Positions 1 through 13,118 are shown, counted from the stretch's first letter. The stretch is DNA of 64,000 bases from Monarcha castaneiventris obscurior (GCA_026261815.1 JAMPIT010000174.1:11904001-11968000), one strand, 5' to 3'. Program-made: numbers and translations. Notes: generated by a model not told the origin, from the letters alone.

Positions 1-1802
1 AGATTAAAAATAATGGAATAAATGATGCTGGGCTTGCTTCCTTCCATTAAATATGTAGAAGTCTTCTATTCCAAGAAACTATAAAATAATGATTAGGTGC
101 TTCTCTGCTCTTGGGGGGAAAACCAAAAAATCCAAAAACAAAAAACCAAAACAAAAATATCTCAAATTGTATTTCAAAACACCACTCTGCAAACTTAGTA
201 AGTAATGTATTTAGAAGGATACCTTAAATACGTTAAAGACACATCTGGCTAATGTTAACTCTAGAACCTTGAATGGCCAATGATGAAAGTGTTCATTACA
301 GAAAAAGACACCAAGCTTTTGCATAACATTTCCCATGAAGACTTCATTGAGTGAGATTCTGGATCCAGAAGTATAAAAAGGATCAGCACCTCTATCCAGA
401 GGAGCAAGGCCTTAAAAAATTTACCCTAAGTTGTCCAGTAGAACAAGAATTTTTCTGTCTTTCATGGAAGAGAAAGTATTAGTTAGCACCTATACTGGCT
501 TATGAAGAGGATATATATTGTTATCCCATTAGTCTTTACTCCCCCACAGCTGGTGGGATTCATGTCAATTCAGCTACATTAAAATAAAAAGGCAATACAA
601 AATGGCTGATAGAGATGCTTTATTAAGACATCAAATACAAATAAAAATCCACATCCCTAATATAGTTGGAGATTGAGCTTGTTCTTGCTGATTCTCAAGT
701 TCAATGAATGATTTGAAATTTGAATGCCAGTGGCATGTGTCACAAGGACCAATATTCTTGGAAAACTTTTTTGCTATGATGAGGACACAGAATTTTTATT
801 GAACTGATTAGAAGTAGTTATTTATTTAAACCAAAGATTATTGTATGTGTCTTTGTGTTTCAGTGTCATATGTGGTACCATCTGTTGGGCTGGAAATCCA
901 GCATTTGGAAAATTGTAAGACAGAAAATCTAGGAAATTTTAAAACTTCCCCTGTACTACATTGGATGAGTTCTTCAAAGATATTTTTTAAAGAATTTTTT
1001 AAAGTAGGTGCCAGCGACTGACTATGCACACACCCTGTGTGTTTGTTGGCTCTCTACTTGACAGGAATTTTGAAGTAGTGGTCTAATGAATAATATTTGA
1101 ATATGTTAATTTTAAATTTAAAAAATACTACTGAGAAGCAGTCTATTATTATTCTCCTTTGGTGAGGAAATCCATACTAGGGACATTGCTTATGAGCTCT
1201 TTCCTCTAATGCTGCACAGATGCTCATAGTGACTAACAGGATGCTAAAACCTGATCAGCTTTGCAAATGATCATAAACAGCAATTGATTCTGATCGCCTG
1301 GGTACTTTTACTGCATTTCAGCAATGACATGTAATTCAGAATACCACAGGGAAACTGGGGCCTTGGAAAACAGATTTATTCACATACAACTTTCTTGTGG
1401 TCTTTGAGCAACAATCTTTCCAGTATGCTTTAACATGAAATCTACTCGTTTCAAAGGATCAGAATTCCTGCCTTCCTCACCATGGATTTGTCTTTTGGGT
1501 AACGACAAATAACATAAAGATTGACCATTTTCTCTAGGAGTGACAGCTCTTAAGTTGTTTGGGCTTTTTTAACTTGAAAATTTTTCAATCCTTCCTTTTC
1601 CCTCTCTCCCTAGAAAATCTCGTGAAGTAGCAGCTGTCTTAGTGAGGCATCAGAACTAGCATGTCTAGCATCAATGTTTACTACCAATCTTCAGATGGCA
1701 TAAATCACAATAAAATGGACTGTCTTGATTTATGCCAAGAAAGAATACATCATGCTATGTAATGCTTCGTATTAATTTAAGAACCTGTTAGAAGAATCAT
1801 AA
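1..1802. other. AT-rich unique sequence, no gene seen
   Basis: I see no supported gene or mobile element here. The longest open frame is about 63 codons and resembles no family I know. An A-rich, C-interrupted low-complexity tract lies at about 118-160. The region is probably intergenic or intronic. Confidence 0.6.
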
Positions 1803-1908
1803 AGAACTATAGAATGGATTGGGTTGGAAGGGACTTTTAGAGGTCATCTACTCCAAATCTCCTGCAGTAAGCAGGAACATTTCCAGCTAGATCAGAAATT
1901 CATCTTAT
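1803..1908 (-). mobile_element. CR1 LINE 3' tail, minus strand, part of an inverted copy
   Basis: Read on the minus strand, this segment is the extreme 3' end of a CR1 LINE. It holds the conserved block with a TTCCAACC-type core next to a 'tagatgacctctaaaagtcc'-like stretch, ending near the terminal 'ttctatag' motif at the left edge. CR1 elements are non-LTR retrotransposons of birds and reptiles, copied by target-primed reverse transcription and usually truncated at the 5' end. This copy holds only about 105 bp of tail. It abuts, in opposite orientation, the segment that normally lies just upstream in the element (1911-2102). The two are best read as one inserted copy with an internal inversion. 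The alternative is two unrelated insertions. Confidence 0.8.
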
Positions 1909-1910
1909 TT

Positions 1911-2102
1911 GAAGGTATCTAGGGATGGGGACAAACTGTTTGGTAGGGACTGTAGCTATAGGACAAGGGGTAATGGTTTTAAACTTAAAGAGGGTAAATT
2001 CAAATCAGACATAAGGAAGAAATTTTTTTACAGTTAAGGTGTTGAGACATTGAATCAAGTTTCCTAGAGCTGTTAAATTCCCCATTCCTGGATACCTTCA
2101 AG
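1911..2102 (+). mobile_element. CR1 LINE ORF2-end segment, plus strand, inverted relative to its tail
   Basis: On the plus strand this matches the end of CR1 ORF2 and the start of the 3' untranslated part. The order of landmarks is normal for CR1: a 'taggacaaggggtaatggtt' block, then 'ttaaacttaaagagggtaaa', then 'ataaggaagaaattttttta', then 'ccattcctggataccttcaa'. It stops about where the neighbouring minus-strand tail (1803-1908) would begin in an intact element. The reading frame is broken by stops and small changes, so this is a dead fragment. The head-to-head layout with the tail is the signature expected of twin priming. Confidence 0.8.
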
Positions 2103-4692
2103 GTATAGATCATTTATTAGTCATTTAAGTGTATGTACAATGAAACCACAACAAAAAAGGAGTAGAAAAGAGTCACTTTTTACAACTGGTTTCATAGGCA
2201 ATAGGCTATGTGCATCAGCTACATAGATCAAGATATATATAGTAAAGTTTTCATTAGTTTTCATTACTCATTTCATGAGTAGGACTAGCACGTTTTTGTT
2301 TTAAATATCTAAGGTATTTTAGTCTAAAGGCAGTAGTCACCTTAATTTTAAGATGGGTAAGTGGGATTTAAGAGCCTTTGTTTCACGCCCACCTGAATGT
2401 TTATGCATACAGTGCAAGCTGAGGAACTCAAGGGTAGCAACCTCTGGTTAGAGACTGTTCAGAGCTTTTTTTCAGTATGTAAGACCAGGAAAGTACCTTC
2501 TACGGGGAGAAAAAATTATCCCTCCAAATGATTCCAACTCTAGAGGTTCCCTAGGGGTTTTCACAAAGAAGAAAATGTATGCAACTTGTCTGCTTGTATA
2601 CAACTAATGTGTCCCACTATGTACCTTCCTTTCCAGGTGCTGGGGACTCTGCAGGACGAAGAACACTGCCTTCAGCCAGTTGTTCTTTCTAAGGAATCTC
2701 TATGGATGAAAACTTCATTATCCAGGAGGTACCCAACACAGACCAAACTGGTCCTGTATTTTGATCCCCAAAAGTCACTTTTCTAGGGAGGGGTTATTTC
2801 CCTCCTCCTCACCACACATCTATTTGGCAAACATGATGTTATGTTGATGTTACTGTTAAATTCCTAACATTTAGGAATTTTGAACTCTTATTCAGTGCAT
2901 GACAATTTCATTGCATGAGGATTTTGACTTTATATTCTATAAGCTGCGCTTATTTCCTGAGTGTCATTAGGTGTCTGCCTTGCTCATCATCTCCTTTGCA
3001 ATGCCCTACAGGATCTCAAGTGAACAAGTTTGGGTTTTTCTCTAATCTTATAAAAAACTGACAATTCTGTTGCCATTTTTTGTGCTGTTGCTATTTCCCC
3101 AGGAAAAAAGGTATGTGCATTTGAATTGGCTGCCTCCCTATCCATCTGTTAATTTCTCTCTCTGTGTTCTCTTCCTAATCACCTTTGAACATTTCAAACA
3201 AATTTGAAAGCAGAAAGTCTAAAAAAAATTAAATTCCTGCAAGTTTTGTGAAAATAGTCATCTGCCTCTCAGAAAGACATTTGAATTGGCAGTCCCATTG
3301 TGGGAAAGACAGATCAAATTCAGACAGATAAGGCTCCTAGATCAGACAGACAGAACTATATATTGCACTCAGACAGATGGCTGGCCTGCCAGCATGGCAA
3401 CTAAGAGAGTGTGTACTTCAGGATTATCAGCAGCACATGTTAATCTTTTCCAATTGTTGCCTGTGTCCTGCCATGGTTACTGCTGGAGGAAGATTTGGGT
3501 CATAAACACAAATCCATAAGAGATCAGCCTTTATTAGCTTCACAGCACACCAGCAAATTGGAAATGTGCGGGTTCTTTTTCATTTTATGTTTGCACCAAG
3601 GATTTATAATAAGAAATCAGAAAAAAATTGTATTATTTTTCTTTTCTTAAACCAAACAACCTTAGCAAACAATATTCAAGACACAAAAGCACATGGAATC
3701 TAACTATATAACTTCTCCTTTATATGAATCAAGTTCATACAAAAAGGAAAACTTATTTCCAGAAATGTATCAGCTAAAAATATCAGTGCCTTCAGGAAAA
3801 AGTAGATACAAAAGACATATTGATGAAGATACTGTTTATAACACGTGACTCATATATCCAAATTGTGATGATTAAATCAATGTCAGCAATGTATTTCCTG
3901 AGTTTGTATTTCCTAAACTATTGCAACTTCAAGACAGCAAAATCTTTTTTATAAGAAATTTGAAATCACATTTTCTGTTTACCTGATATAAAGAATAATA
4001 GGTTTCAAGTACATTGCACAGCTGTTTAGGTAATTATATTTGAGGTTCAGCTTTTTTTATTTATCACTGTCAGTCAGTGTAACTGCAATACACAGAAGCC
4101 ATTGTATATGACAAATGAAGACATGGAAGGTAAACTCCTCAGTGTAGGTAATTAAGGTAGAACAGAAAAGGTCTCTTTGCCAGCAACTCATTTGTCAAAC
4201 TTGGAGATCACCAAGATCTGCTCAGCCACCCCTTCTAAGTCTTTCCTTTAAGCATTTCTCTTTCACTGGGAAAGAAGGAATACAGATCTGTCTGTGCTAA
4301 CTTTGAATTGCACATAAGGAATTCCTAATGTCCTCTTGAAGACACATTTTCATCCTTTTCACAAAGTGGAATAGACAACTTCATGCAGCACAGGCTCTGA
4401 CTGATTCCATTCCTGGGATGCGCTCTGGTGTTTTTAGGAATGCTGTCCACACCTGCAGTGGTATGAACTGTGGGCTGTGACAGGCTGAAGTATATATATG
4501 ATATAATGACCCTTTAGAGTATGCAGTGTATAATAGGTGGCCACAGTAAATTAAATGTTCATTGAACATGACCTTATGAAAACTTTCAATGAAAATACTA
4601 ATGATATGTAAGCTGTTTAAACAGCTCTGCTTAAGTTTCTTTTCATTAAATTGATCCCCAGTGGCTGCAAAATAGAGAAAACTTTTAAAAGT

Positions 4693-4738
4693 GTAAGATA
4701 CTCCTTTGCCACAGGAGTAAGATAATCCTCTGCCACAG
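4693..4738. repeat. Imperfect 24-bp tandem duplication
   Basis: Two adjacent copies of a unit beginning GTAAGATA and ending TGCCACAG are present, the first at 4693-4716 and the second at 4717-4738. They differ at two internal positions, so the duplication is not very recent. Confidence 0.8.
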
Positions 4739-5588
4739 ATTTCCCAAGTCTATATAAATTGCCTTTGTTTTGTGCCATAGCACCCACCCCTAAACTTCAA
4801 GGTCTGTTTTACAGATGCATTCATTAATGTTTGTAGGGTTCCAGAGATGCCTAACTGATCCTGGAGGAATTAATTATACCTACAAAGACCAAAATAGAGT
4901 CAGGAAAGTAACTGACTGAAATATATTAGAAGTGTTAATTCATTATTTATACTGTAGAGAGTTTATACTAGACTAATTATTGAACTTCCTTTCTTTTCCT
5001 ACTGCTCGTTATATAAATCACACCAGTGCACTTCTTTCAGTTTCCTTCCAGAATAATCCTAAACTGTAGAGCTACAAAGTCCCGGCCCATTAGTAAATCA
5101 TTCACAAAGGTTTAGTTTATTAATAAGCATTTAAAACAAAGTTTCATTTAGTCTTTGGCTTCCTCCTGAAAGATAAAACATTGTTATATAACAGGAAATT
5201 TTGATGTGAATCCTGTGTGGTCCACCCCAGGATAAAAACCTTCTCACTGCTGCTACAAAGACCTGGGTGAGGTGCAGGGTAACACATAATTTGAACTCCT
5301 CTGTGCACTGACTAGCAAGCCAAGTCTTCTACCCAGTGCACACAGGTGGCATAGTGAAAAATTATGGAAAATTCAGGGATGAAAAGTCCTGGCTCTTATT
5401 AAGTCAATTTTCAAAATGCTGTCTTTCAACAGCTCAAAGTTCATATTTAAATGTTATGGAAATTTTTTGCTAGGTCTGGTGCAGACAACAAGCTGTTTGC
5501 ATGGAGGGGAATCACAGTAAAACAGCATGTAGATGGGGGATGGAAAGGGAAGGGGAATTAGAGAAATCCTTGTTGCCTAAGTTATGTA

Positions 5589-5602
5589 CAGAGGGCCCTC
5601 TG
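5589..5602. repeat. 14-nt perfect palindrome CAGAGGGCCCTCTG
   Basis: The sequence CAGAGGGCCCTCTG equals its own reverse complement. It is GC-rich inside AT-rich surroundings. A palindrome this short could be a dimeric-protein site or chance. No gene nearby gives it a role. Confidence 0.85.
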
Positions 5603-8470
5603 GCTGCGAGGTGTGTGTCACGAACAAAGAGAGGAGCTTGTAGGAGGCTGTTTGAATGGAAGAAATAAACAGAAATGGGCTTCAATAACCACCAAGAGAA
5701 AACAAAACCCAAAAATCAGTGATACAAATAGTAAATAATAGTTTTCTTCATGTATCTAGTGGTACATAATGCTAAATTACTGAAAAGATCTAGGAGTGGA
5801 AAAAGCAAGAAATGTAGTTGTGAAGTTTTAATGAATTTACATCATTGTAGTTCCAGGGTTTATTCTGTTAATTTACCATGAATAGTGAAAAATTTTTAAA
5901 GTAAAACCCTGCAAACAACAACTTTTAGTGGGAGAATAGAAAACCTTCTCTGAAAAAAAAAAGCAAATTACCATGTATCTCAGAGACTGTAACTATTTTT
6001 CAATCACTTGTCAGGTGTTGTAATCACATTTCTTACACTTCAGACCTGTTCACACTGGGACAGTAAAGCTACCCTGACAAAACAAGACCAAAGGAATCGC
6101 AACCAGATCTTGACAAAGAATTTTGGACAAATTCAAATCACAACTAATGAATGCCAAAGCTGTGACTGAAATGGGAGTGCATCACTCTGATCACTGCACT
6201 TGTTGATTTAACTCAGAACTTCAAAGGAGAGAATTACATGGGAGAATACAGCACAAAAGCCCTAAAATACCAAAAGAGATAAACATCTATGAAATACTGA
6301 ACAGACTTTTTTCTAAAACCATTTTCCATTACACTTCCATTTTATTCCTGTATTTTCAAGATTTTGATATGGTTTCAGGTGAAATGATAACTTTTGTAAA
6401 TTTACCAGTGGGACAATCAGTTTTCTAGTTTTTCATTATGACTTTTTAAAATTTTTTTGACCTTTCATAGAGTGAAGCCAGGTCCAATATCTAAAATTTC
6501 CTGGAAAATATTTGCTAAAAGTTTTGATAAATATTATTTAAATATACAATTTCAAAGTTTTGCCAAATCATTTTCTAGTCTTTAAGAAACTTGTGTATAA
6601 TATATAGTATAAGTGTATGATCAATTTATTACATTTGATCAGAAGTCTATTTAGCCTGATAAATTTTGTCCAGTAAAGTCTGGATGTCAATGCCTAAACA
6701 AATTGTAAGAGATTAAAAATAAATTTTACAACCCCATAATACTTTCAACAGTTTGATTCTGGGTCTTCCTGAGGTTAAAATGTTGTCCCTGATGGCTTTT
6801 CCTTCCAGGAACTTCATCAGCCTTGCTCTGCATTTATGCAGAATTTACCAACAACAAGTTGTGGCAAGAAGTTCCCTATCTCAGATTCTTCATCTTGTTA
6901 TTGACTAGGCAACACCTGTACTTATTTGTTTGCTCCATTTTTCCTTTCCAGAAAATGTGATGTTCCACAGTTTTCCTAGTGAAAGAGAAGGTAAACAACA
7001 GTTAATATTAACCATCTTCTTGCCACATTTTAAAGATTAAAAAGCTATTGCTTAGACATTAACATGATACATTAAAATACCATTTATTCCAAACTAAAAC
7101 TTTGTAGTATTGCTTTTTAATTTTTTAAAAGCTGTATTTTAAGCACAGATTCTGCAAAGACTGAAATTTCCAATCCATTTACATTATATTACCATGAGAA
7201 AAAATACATCAAATTGCTTTGGTAACAAATATTTTTGTTACAATTGGAGTCTAACTATTCCATGGATGCTTTCTCCCCAAAATTTGCCTCAGAGCTGAAC
7301 ACAGTACTATGCATAGATTGCTTCTTGCTGTTTCAGTCTCTATTATCATTACCCTATCTTCAGATATGTTCTTTTATTTAGAAGAGAATTTTCGAGATAG
7401 ACAACAGTGAAAAATGGCTATAAAGAAACTGAATCAAGAAAACATCATAGATAATATAATTTCTTTCATTAAACAAAAATCAATTTGCTAAGACCAGTGT
7501 AAAAGAGTGTAAAAATGGGTAAAAAAGATCGCATATATCACAATGGAAGCCCCAAATGAATGGAACAGAATTGTTTATGCCTGCATTCCTGAAATAGTGA
7601 AAACAGGAACACTGGATATTTAAAATAATTTATTCCTCATAAGATACTTTTCTAACTGGAGGTATTTTACCCTAAAGCCCAGCTACATTCTCTAAGCTTC
7701 CCAATCTCTGTCTACAGATCCTTGTCCCTAATTTGAGGTTTTAGAAAAAGAAAAAAAGAAAGATAAATGGACAATTTTAACTATATAAACCAACTCTTTT
7801 ATTAAGAGACATATAATTTTAGATGATTAGAGAATTAGATCAGCTTTACAACATTTTCTGTGGCTGTCTAATTAAACAAAAAGGCCAAGACTGTCTTGAG
7901 ATGTGGAGGAAATGGCTGGATTACCCAGAAAGCTCTACAGGTGAGGCAGAGTTTATGAAACCCTCAAAGCTCAAATGGTAGTAGTTGTGATTAAAGCTGT
8001 GGGCCTTTCCACAGGACCTAAAGACACATGAATCCTGAAGGAACATCTGCTGCCAGTTCTGCAGAGTTACTTCCCATACCCTTAAGCATCAGCTATTTGA
8101 GTGCTCACCATATGCCTGTACCTTTCATACTTGACAGCAGACATCGAACGCCAAGCCTGAAGTGCCAAGTCCTCAATGCCAAGTTTCAGCAACTTGTCGC
8201 AGCCTTCAAAGAGCCAAGGATGTCTGTGCTTCTGTTAATTGAAGGTCTTTGGTCTTCTCTGCCCACCAGGGCTGCAATCTTCCCTACTCCCTTTAGCCAC
8301 TGGAAAAACACTCTTGCTTAGTGCCACCAGCAGTGAATTGCCTTTAAAGTATACACGCACTTCATCTTGCAGCAGCTGTCGGCTAAGCTGAGTGTTTTGT
8401 GGGGGTAATGAACCAAAATTTGCAGGGGATTTGGGAGTAAATGATAAATAGTTAAAAGGGGATGTTTTTC

Positions 8471-8488
8471 AACTGGCTTCAGCCAGTT
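8471..8488. repeat. Short inverted repeat, 8-bp arms and 2-nt centre
   Basis: The arms AACTGGCT and AGCCAGTT flank the dinucleotide TC. A loop this tight is unlikely to form a stable RNA hairpin, so it is better viewed as a near-palindromic DNA site or chance. Confidence 0.7.
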
Positions 8489-8699
8489 TGGAGACCAGAT
8501 GTTTATTTGTTGTGCAAACATTGGAAATGTTTGCTCCTTGGATCAAGTTAGTACCTATTTGCATAACTAATAATTACATGGGTACACATTTGGCTTGCCC
8601 CAATCTATATAAAGATATACAGTAAAAATTCCCTTGTGTGGTGCTAAAAGCCACATCTTTCGGTTTGTACAAGTCAAGGTTAACAAAGATAGTAATAGT

Positions 8700-8732
8700 T
8701 AGTATAGTTCAAAGTAATAGTATAGTTCAAAG
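8700..8732. repeat. 18-bp near-perfect tandem duplication
   Basis: The block TAGTATAGTTCAAAG occurs at 8700-8714 and again at 8718-8732 with an 18-bp period, separated by TAA. It looks like a simple slippage duplication in AT-rich DNA. Confidence 0.75.
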
Positions 8733-11700
8733 ATTTAAAAAGTCTTTGGTGGCATTAGATGTCTCCTTTCAGTTATTGACAATTAAGAGATCTAAAATTA
8801 AATTTATTGTTGAATTGCAAATTCACATTTCCTGCCTCTTGTATAATACAAGAAGTTATTTTTTCCCTGAAATGTAATTTATTCTGTATTAAATAGTCTC
8901 TTACCTCAGCTTCAATCTTTAAATATAATATAAAATGGTCACAGATCAGACTCTGACAGTTCCCATACATTTGCAGTGACAAATTAGTTCATTACACTTA
9001 TTATTGATGTAAATATTTTAAGGATCTTTCAAGTTTCTCGACTTCAGGTAAAGTTCCAAAGATTAAACAAAGATCACAAGTCTAACAGGGACCCATCTTT
9101 TAGTAGAAATCTTTCACTATAAACTCTTCTCCTATTTCAACATTAAAATAATGCAGAAAAGAATACCCTTAATCTGATTAGGAAAAAAAGATGCACAGCC
9201 ACAAAGACTGTCCCATGTCCCACCATCAAATCTCAAATACGCTGTTGTCTTTGATGCTAATGAGAAGACTACAAGGACTTTCATATTCCTTTGCCTTTCT
9301 CAAAGTTGTCTGAATACAAATAGAATGTGAGAAATAATCTTCATTAAAATGCAATAAGTGGATAATATTCATGGCGCATACTGGAGTTAGCCACTAGTTT
9401 CAATGTTTCTTGGATAATTATATACAGGTAGTATAAAACTGCCATCACTATCAATATGACTCTAAAATAATGTAAGGACACTTACAATCAAAGGGCATAA
9501 AAATGCAAAGCAAGATTTAAATCAATGATTTAAAGGAAACATTACCGATCAATGTATCAGTGTCCTTTAAGTGGGAAAGACGCATCTTTTTGACTCAGAG
9601 GTAGACTTTTTTTCTCTGTGTACTAAATTCCACTTATAATCCTTGATATGTATGGAATGTTTTGTAAGTGTGTTTTAAGAATTTCTACCTAAAGTTGCCT
9701 TCAGCTTGATGGTTAGTTTTTTTCTAGAGTGTTTGGAAGGCTTTTTTGCACCTAATGTTACAAGTATTTGGGGTAATGTTTACCTTAATAGATAAGTGAA
9801 TACCTTAGTTTGCAGGCTTGCAAGAAGACCTATTTGGAATACCTGACAAAAAAAGCATGCATTTATACTGCAGCTCCAGCTTTCTTACTTAGCAGTCCTT
9901 CTTATCTTCTTCATCTTTGGAACCATATTAAAGTGTCATTAAAACTAAATGCTGCTTTCCAAGTCTGTTTCAAAGATTACTGCTCCTATATTATAATTAT
10001 TTATTACTCTTTATTAGTGTGTGGAAGAGGGGGGTTGTGGGCTTTTTTCCCCACTTTGAAGTCAAATGTGACGAAAGTTTCATTCTGGATTGGAAGTTCA
10101 TTTCTATTCCTAAATGGAATCAAGCTAAAATAATTTTTGTACTATAAGTAATATATGTGGATTTTGATACTCCATTGAATAATATCAATTCACAGTTCAT
10201 TGTTCAAGACAGGTTAGTATCTTATGAAGAAATTGCTCTTGTAATTGTATGTAACAGAAAAATTAGTTACTGGAGAGTGCTTAATAATACAGATATAAAA
10301 TCCTCCAATAGTCACCTGTCCAGAAACTAACATGTCAAAAAATCTTTTTATATTCTCTCCTGCAAATCTTTTTGATAAGTCAACAGAGACCCCAGCATTC
10401 TGTGCTGTCAAATTTATCCTGGGCACAAAGCATTTCCAACCTATTTCATTAAGTTCCAATTCTTAAAAGTTTCTAAAAAAAATTTTCCTTTACTTACCAC
10501 TTTAAAAGCCACATAAAACTAAAAGTCTATCCTATATTGCATGTTTTTCAGTGTAATTAATGACTGCCAAATTGTGGAAAATTGTTCCCACTTGTTCTCC
10601 CAGCAGAGAATAAGATTCTAATGGTTCTCAAGATGTTAATAAGATCCATTACCAATTCCTTCCAGATCTCTCTTTTTGCTATTACTTGAGCAATTCTCAA
10701 GTACTTTGTTTTAATAACAATTCAGTTATCTCTCTAATGTCTCAGCTAATTAATGAGCCATAGGGGATACTCTATGATGCACAACCATAATGATCACTTG
10801 AGACCAGCCTCTGAGACTGTAAGGGTAATAGTTATTCCAAACCATATGGCAGAAGGATTAGCTTTCCATCTTACATTCAGACAGAGTTCAGATCTATTCC
10901 AATTTATCAGTATAAATAATCTAAACTCATTCCTCTCGGCCTACCTATTTTTTACAGTTTTAATGGAACATATATTTAAAGACTAATAGTATAGGATTAT
11001 TAAATTCATCTGCTACTTTCTGAAAGGATCAAAACTTTTTAATCTTCAAAAAACTTTGTAATGCAGCCCTTTTCATATATTTGATACTTTATTTTTTCCA
11101 CCAGCTTGCTCAGTCTGGATATGTCTGTAGTGATGGTCTTGGCAGAAGCAATCAAATTCTATTCATAATATCTTCTATGAATTTCTATGAAATTATATAA
11201 TAATAATGTAATAATAATATATAGGAACCATATTCACTTAAATGAATAAGTTCATAAATGTGCACTATTATTTTCTTATTGCACCTCATCTGTAAATCCT
11301 AATTCACTTTACAGAGAAATCCTTTTCAGTATCACCATGTTAGAGAGGATAAAATGGAAGTAGTTTGTTTAAGGTAGCACAGCAAATGACTTATCCTAGC
11401 AAGACTTTGTTTCTTGAACTGCACTCTGCTATTAAATTTTGCAAACCAAAAAGATTCTCGCAGAGGTTTTTTATTTTTTACAGTGTTAATATAGACAATT
11501 TGTTTATATAACTGAAGAAAAACCATAATAATGTGCATCAAAGATACACAGCCTAATGAAAGCTGAAATAAATATTATCCCAGGAGTTCTAGGAGAAGAC
11601 AAGAAAATAGATCTCACAGATAGAGTTATCTATACAATTAAAACCATTAAAGGTACATTAAATCCCAGACAATTAGCTTGACAGTACTGATAGATTTAAT

Positions 11701-12313
11701 TTAACTGTGGAGGTAAAACAAGCACTTTCTTTTAAATTAGACATTCGATTTCTTCAGAAATATTTCTTACTCTTTTCCCCTGAGCATCACATTTCTGATA
11801 TAACGTAGGTTGCTATTTACTCAAGCATTTTTCACAGATAGGTCATTAATTTTGGAATAAAAGAGGAAGTACGGAACTCCATTTCAGATCCTGGTTTTAG
11901 GCTGAGTTCTAAGGAAACTGAAGAGTGAGTCTATGTGCCCATCTGCCTATATGGCCTCTAAATAGCCAGGAATACAATGGCCGACTTTAACAGAATGTGA
12001 CAGACTGATAAATGTTTTAAAGCAGTGCTATAGGGCTTCATACCAAAAGATAGTCTGGTAGAAACATAAAACCTTTAAAATGAAACTCAGAAAAAGGATC
12101 CAACTTTTTAGAAATATGGTAAAGTTATAGATGAAATTATTACTATTGCCATGAGCTCTGGTTGATAGTTTAGGAGCATTAAGATTGCTAGCTGATAACA
12201 TCACAATACCAAACTTGGTGTTATTATGTTTCAGAATCACAAAATTTTAACATTGTTAAATATTAATTCAAATTAATTAATTAACATTAGTTAAAAATAT
12301 AATCGACTGGATT

Positions 12314-12389
12314 TCATAAAATCACAGAATGATGTGGCTTGGAAGGGACCTTAAGATCATCTAGTTCCGATCCCTCTGCCATGGGCAGG
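12314..12389 (-). mobile_element. CR1 LINE, 3' terminal part (left of nested insertion)
   Basis: Read on the minus strand this is the CR1 3' tail: the terminal 'attctgtgatt' type repeat, the conserved TTCCAAGCC block, then 'ccatggcagagggatcgg'. It continues on the far side of a 201-bp insertion, where the next CR1 bases (GGGACATCTT on the plus strand) resume without loss. The two segments are therefore one CR1 copy split by a later event. Confidence 0.9.
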
Positions 12390-12590
12390 TGTATTGGGTT
12401 TGCATAGCAAGGTTTTGGTAGTGGGGAGCTATTACAGGGATGGCTTTTGTGAGAAGCTGCTAAAAGCTTCTCCCATGTCCAACAGCGCCCATGCCAGTGG
12501 CTCCAAGACAGACCCACCAAGGCTGAGCCCCTCAGCACTGGCAGTGGCTTTGGTGGGCACCTGGCATCCAGCCACGGTCAGCCCACCACA
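12390..12590. mobile_element. Short LTR-like element nested in CR1, 5-bp target duplication
   Basis: A 201-bp insert begins TGTATTGGG and ends CCCACCACA, giving the TG...CA termini of retroviral LTRs. It is flanked on both sides by GCAGG (12385-12389 and 12591-12595), a 5-bp target-site duplication. Removing the insert and one GCAGG restores a continuous CR1. From memory, both ends resemble avian endogenous-retrovirus LTRs, in which a CACC-rich tail reads TGTGGTGGG on the opposite strand. No AATAAA lies on either strand and the element is shorter than most LTRs, so it is probably an internally deleted solo LTR. Its direction of transcription is unresolved. A 5-bp duplication is typical of ERVL-type integrases. 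Confidence 0.8.
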
Positions 12591-13118
12591 GCAGGGACAT
12601 CTTCTACTAGACCAGACTGCTCAAAGCCCAATCTAACTGGACTTGAACGCTTCCAGGGATGGAACATCCACAATTTCTGCTCCAGTGTTTCACCACCCTC
12701 ACAGCAATTGGTTTCTTCCTAATCTACCCACTTCCAGTTTAAAGCCATTCACCCTCATCTTTACAAACCATTGTAAAAAGGCCCTCTCCATCTCTCTTGT
12801 AGGCTCCCTTTAGGTACTGGAAGGTACTTTAATATGTCCCTGGAGCCTTTTCTTCTCCAGTCTGAAGGAGACCAACTCTCTCAGCCTTTCCTCATAGGAG
12901 AGGGTCTCAAGCCCTCTGAACATCTTTGTGGCCTCCTCTGGATCCACTCAAGCTCGTCCACATCCTTTTTTTCATTGCAGACCCCAGAGCTGGACACAGC
13001 ACTCCAGGTGGGAGCTCATGAGAGTAGAGCAGAAGGACAGAATCACCTTCCTTGATTTGCTGACCACGCTTCTTGTGATGCAGCCCAGGATACGGGTCTA
13101 CCTGCTGCAATTACACTT
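12591..13118 (-). mobile_element. CR1 LINE, ORF2 C-terminal part and 3' region (right of nested insertion)
   Basis: This continues the CR1 copy interrupted at 12390-12590. On the plus strand it shows landmarks of reverse-oriented CR1: 'cttccagggatgg', 'agtttaaagccattcaccct', 'cctctccatctctcttgtag', 'ccagagctggacacagcact', and 'tgatgcagcccaggatacgg' near the right end. In an active element this encodes the end of the reverse transcriptase of ORF2. Here the frame is broken by stops and indels and the 5' part is missing, as is usual for CR1 insertions. It is not expected to make protein. Together the two parts form about 0.6 kb of CR1. Confidence 0.92.

Larger units (their letters stand above)
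2103..12313. other. AT-rich unique sequence with small repeats only
   Basis: I see no supported gene in this 10-kb stretch. Open frames reach at most about 107 codons (9810-10133, plus) and have no recognisable domains. Within it are a 24-bp tandem duplication (4693-4738), a 14-nt palindrome (5589-5602), an 8-bp-stem hairpin (8471-8488) and an 18-bp duplication (8700-8732). A slightly more GC-rich patch lies near 7,900-8,330. A short ATA-rich tract lies near 11,194-11,222. Confidence 0.55.

Noticed and set aside
4693..4738. Spaced tandem units in the window considered as a CRISPR-like array
   Set aside because: There are only two adjacent copies with no spacers, and the host is a vertebrate.
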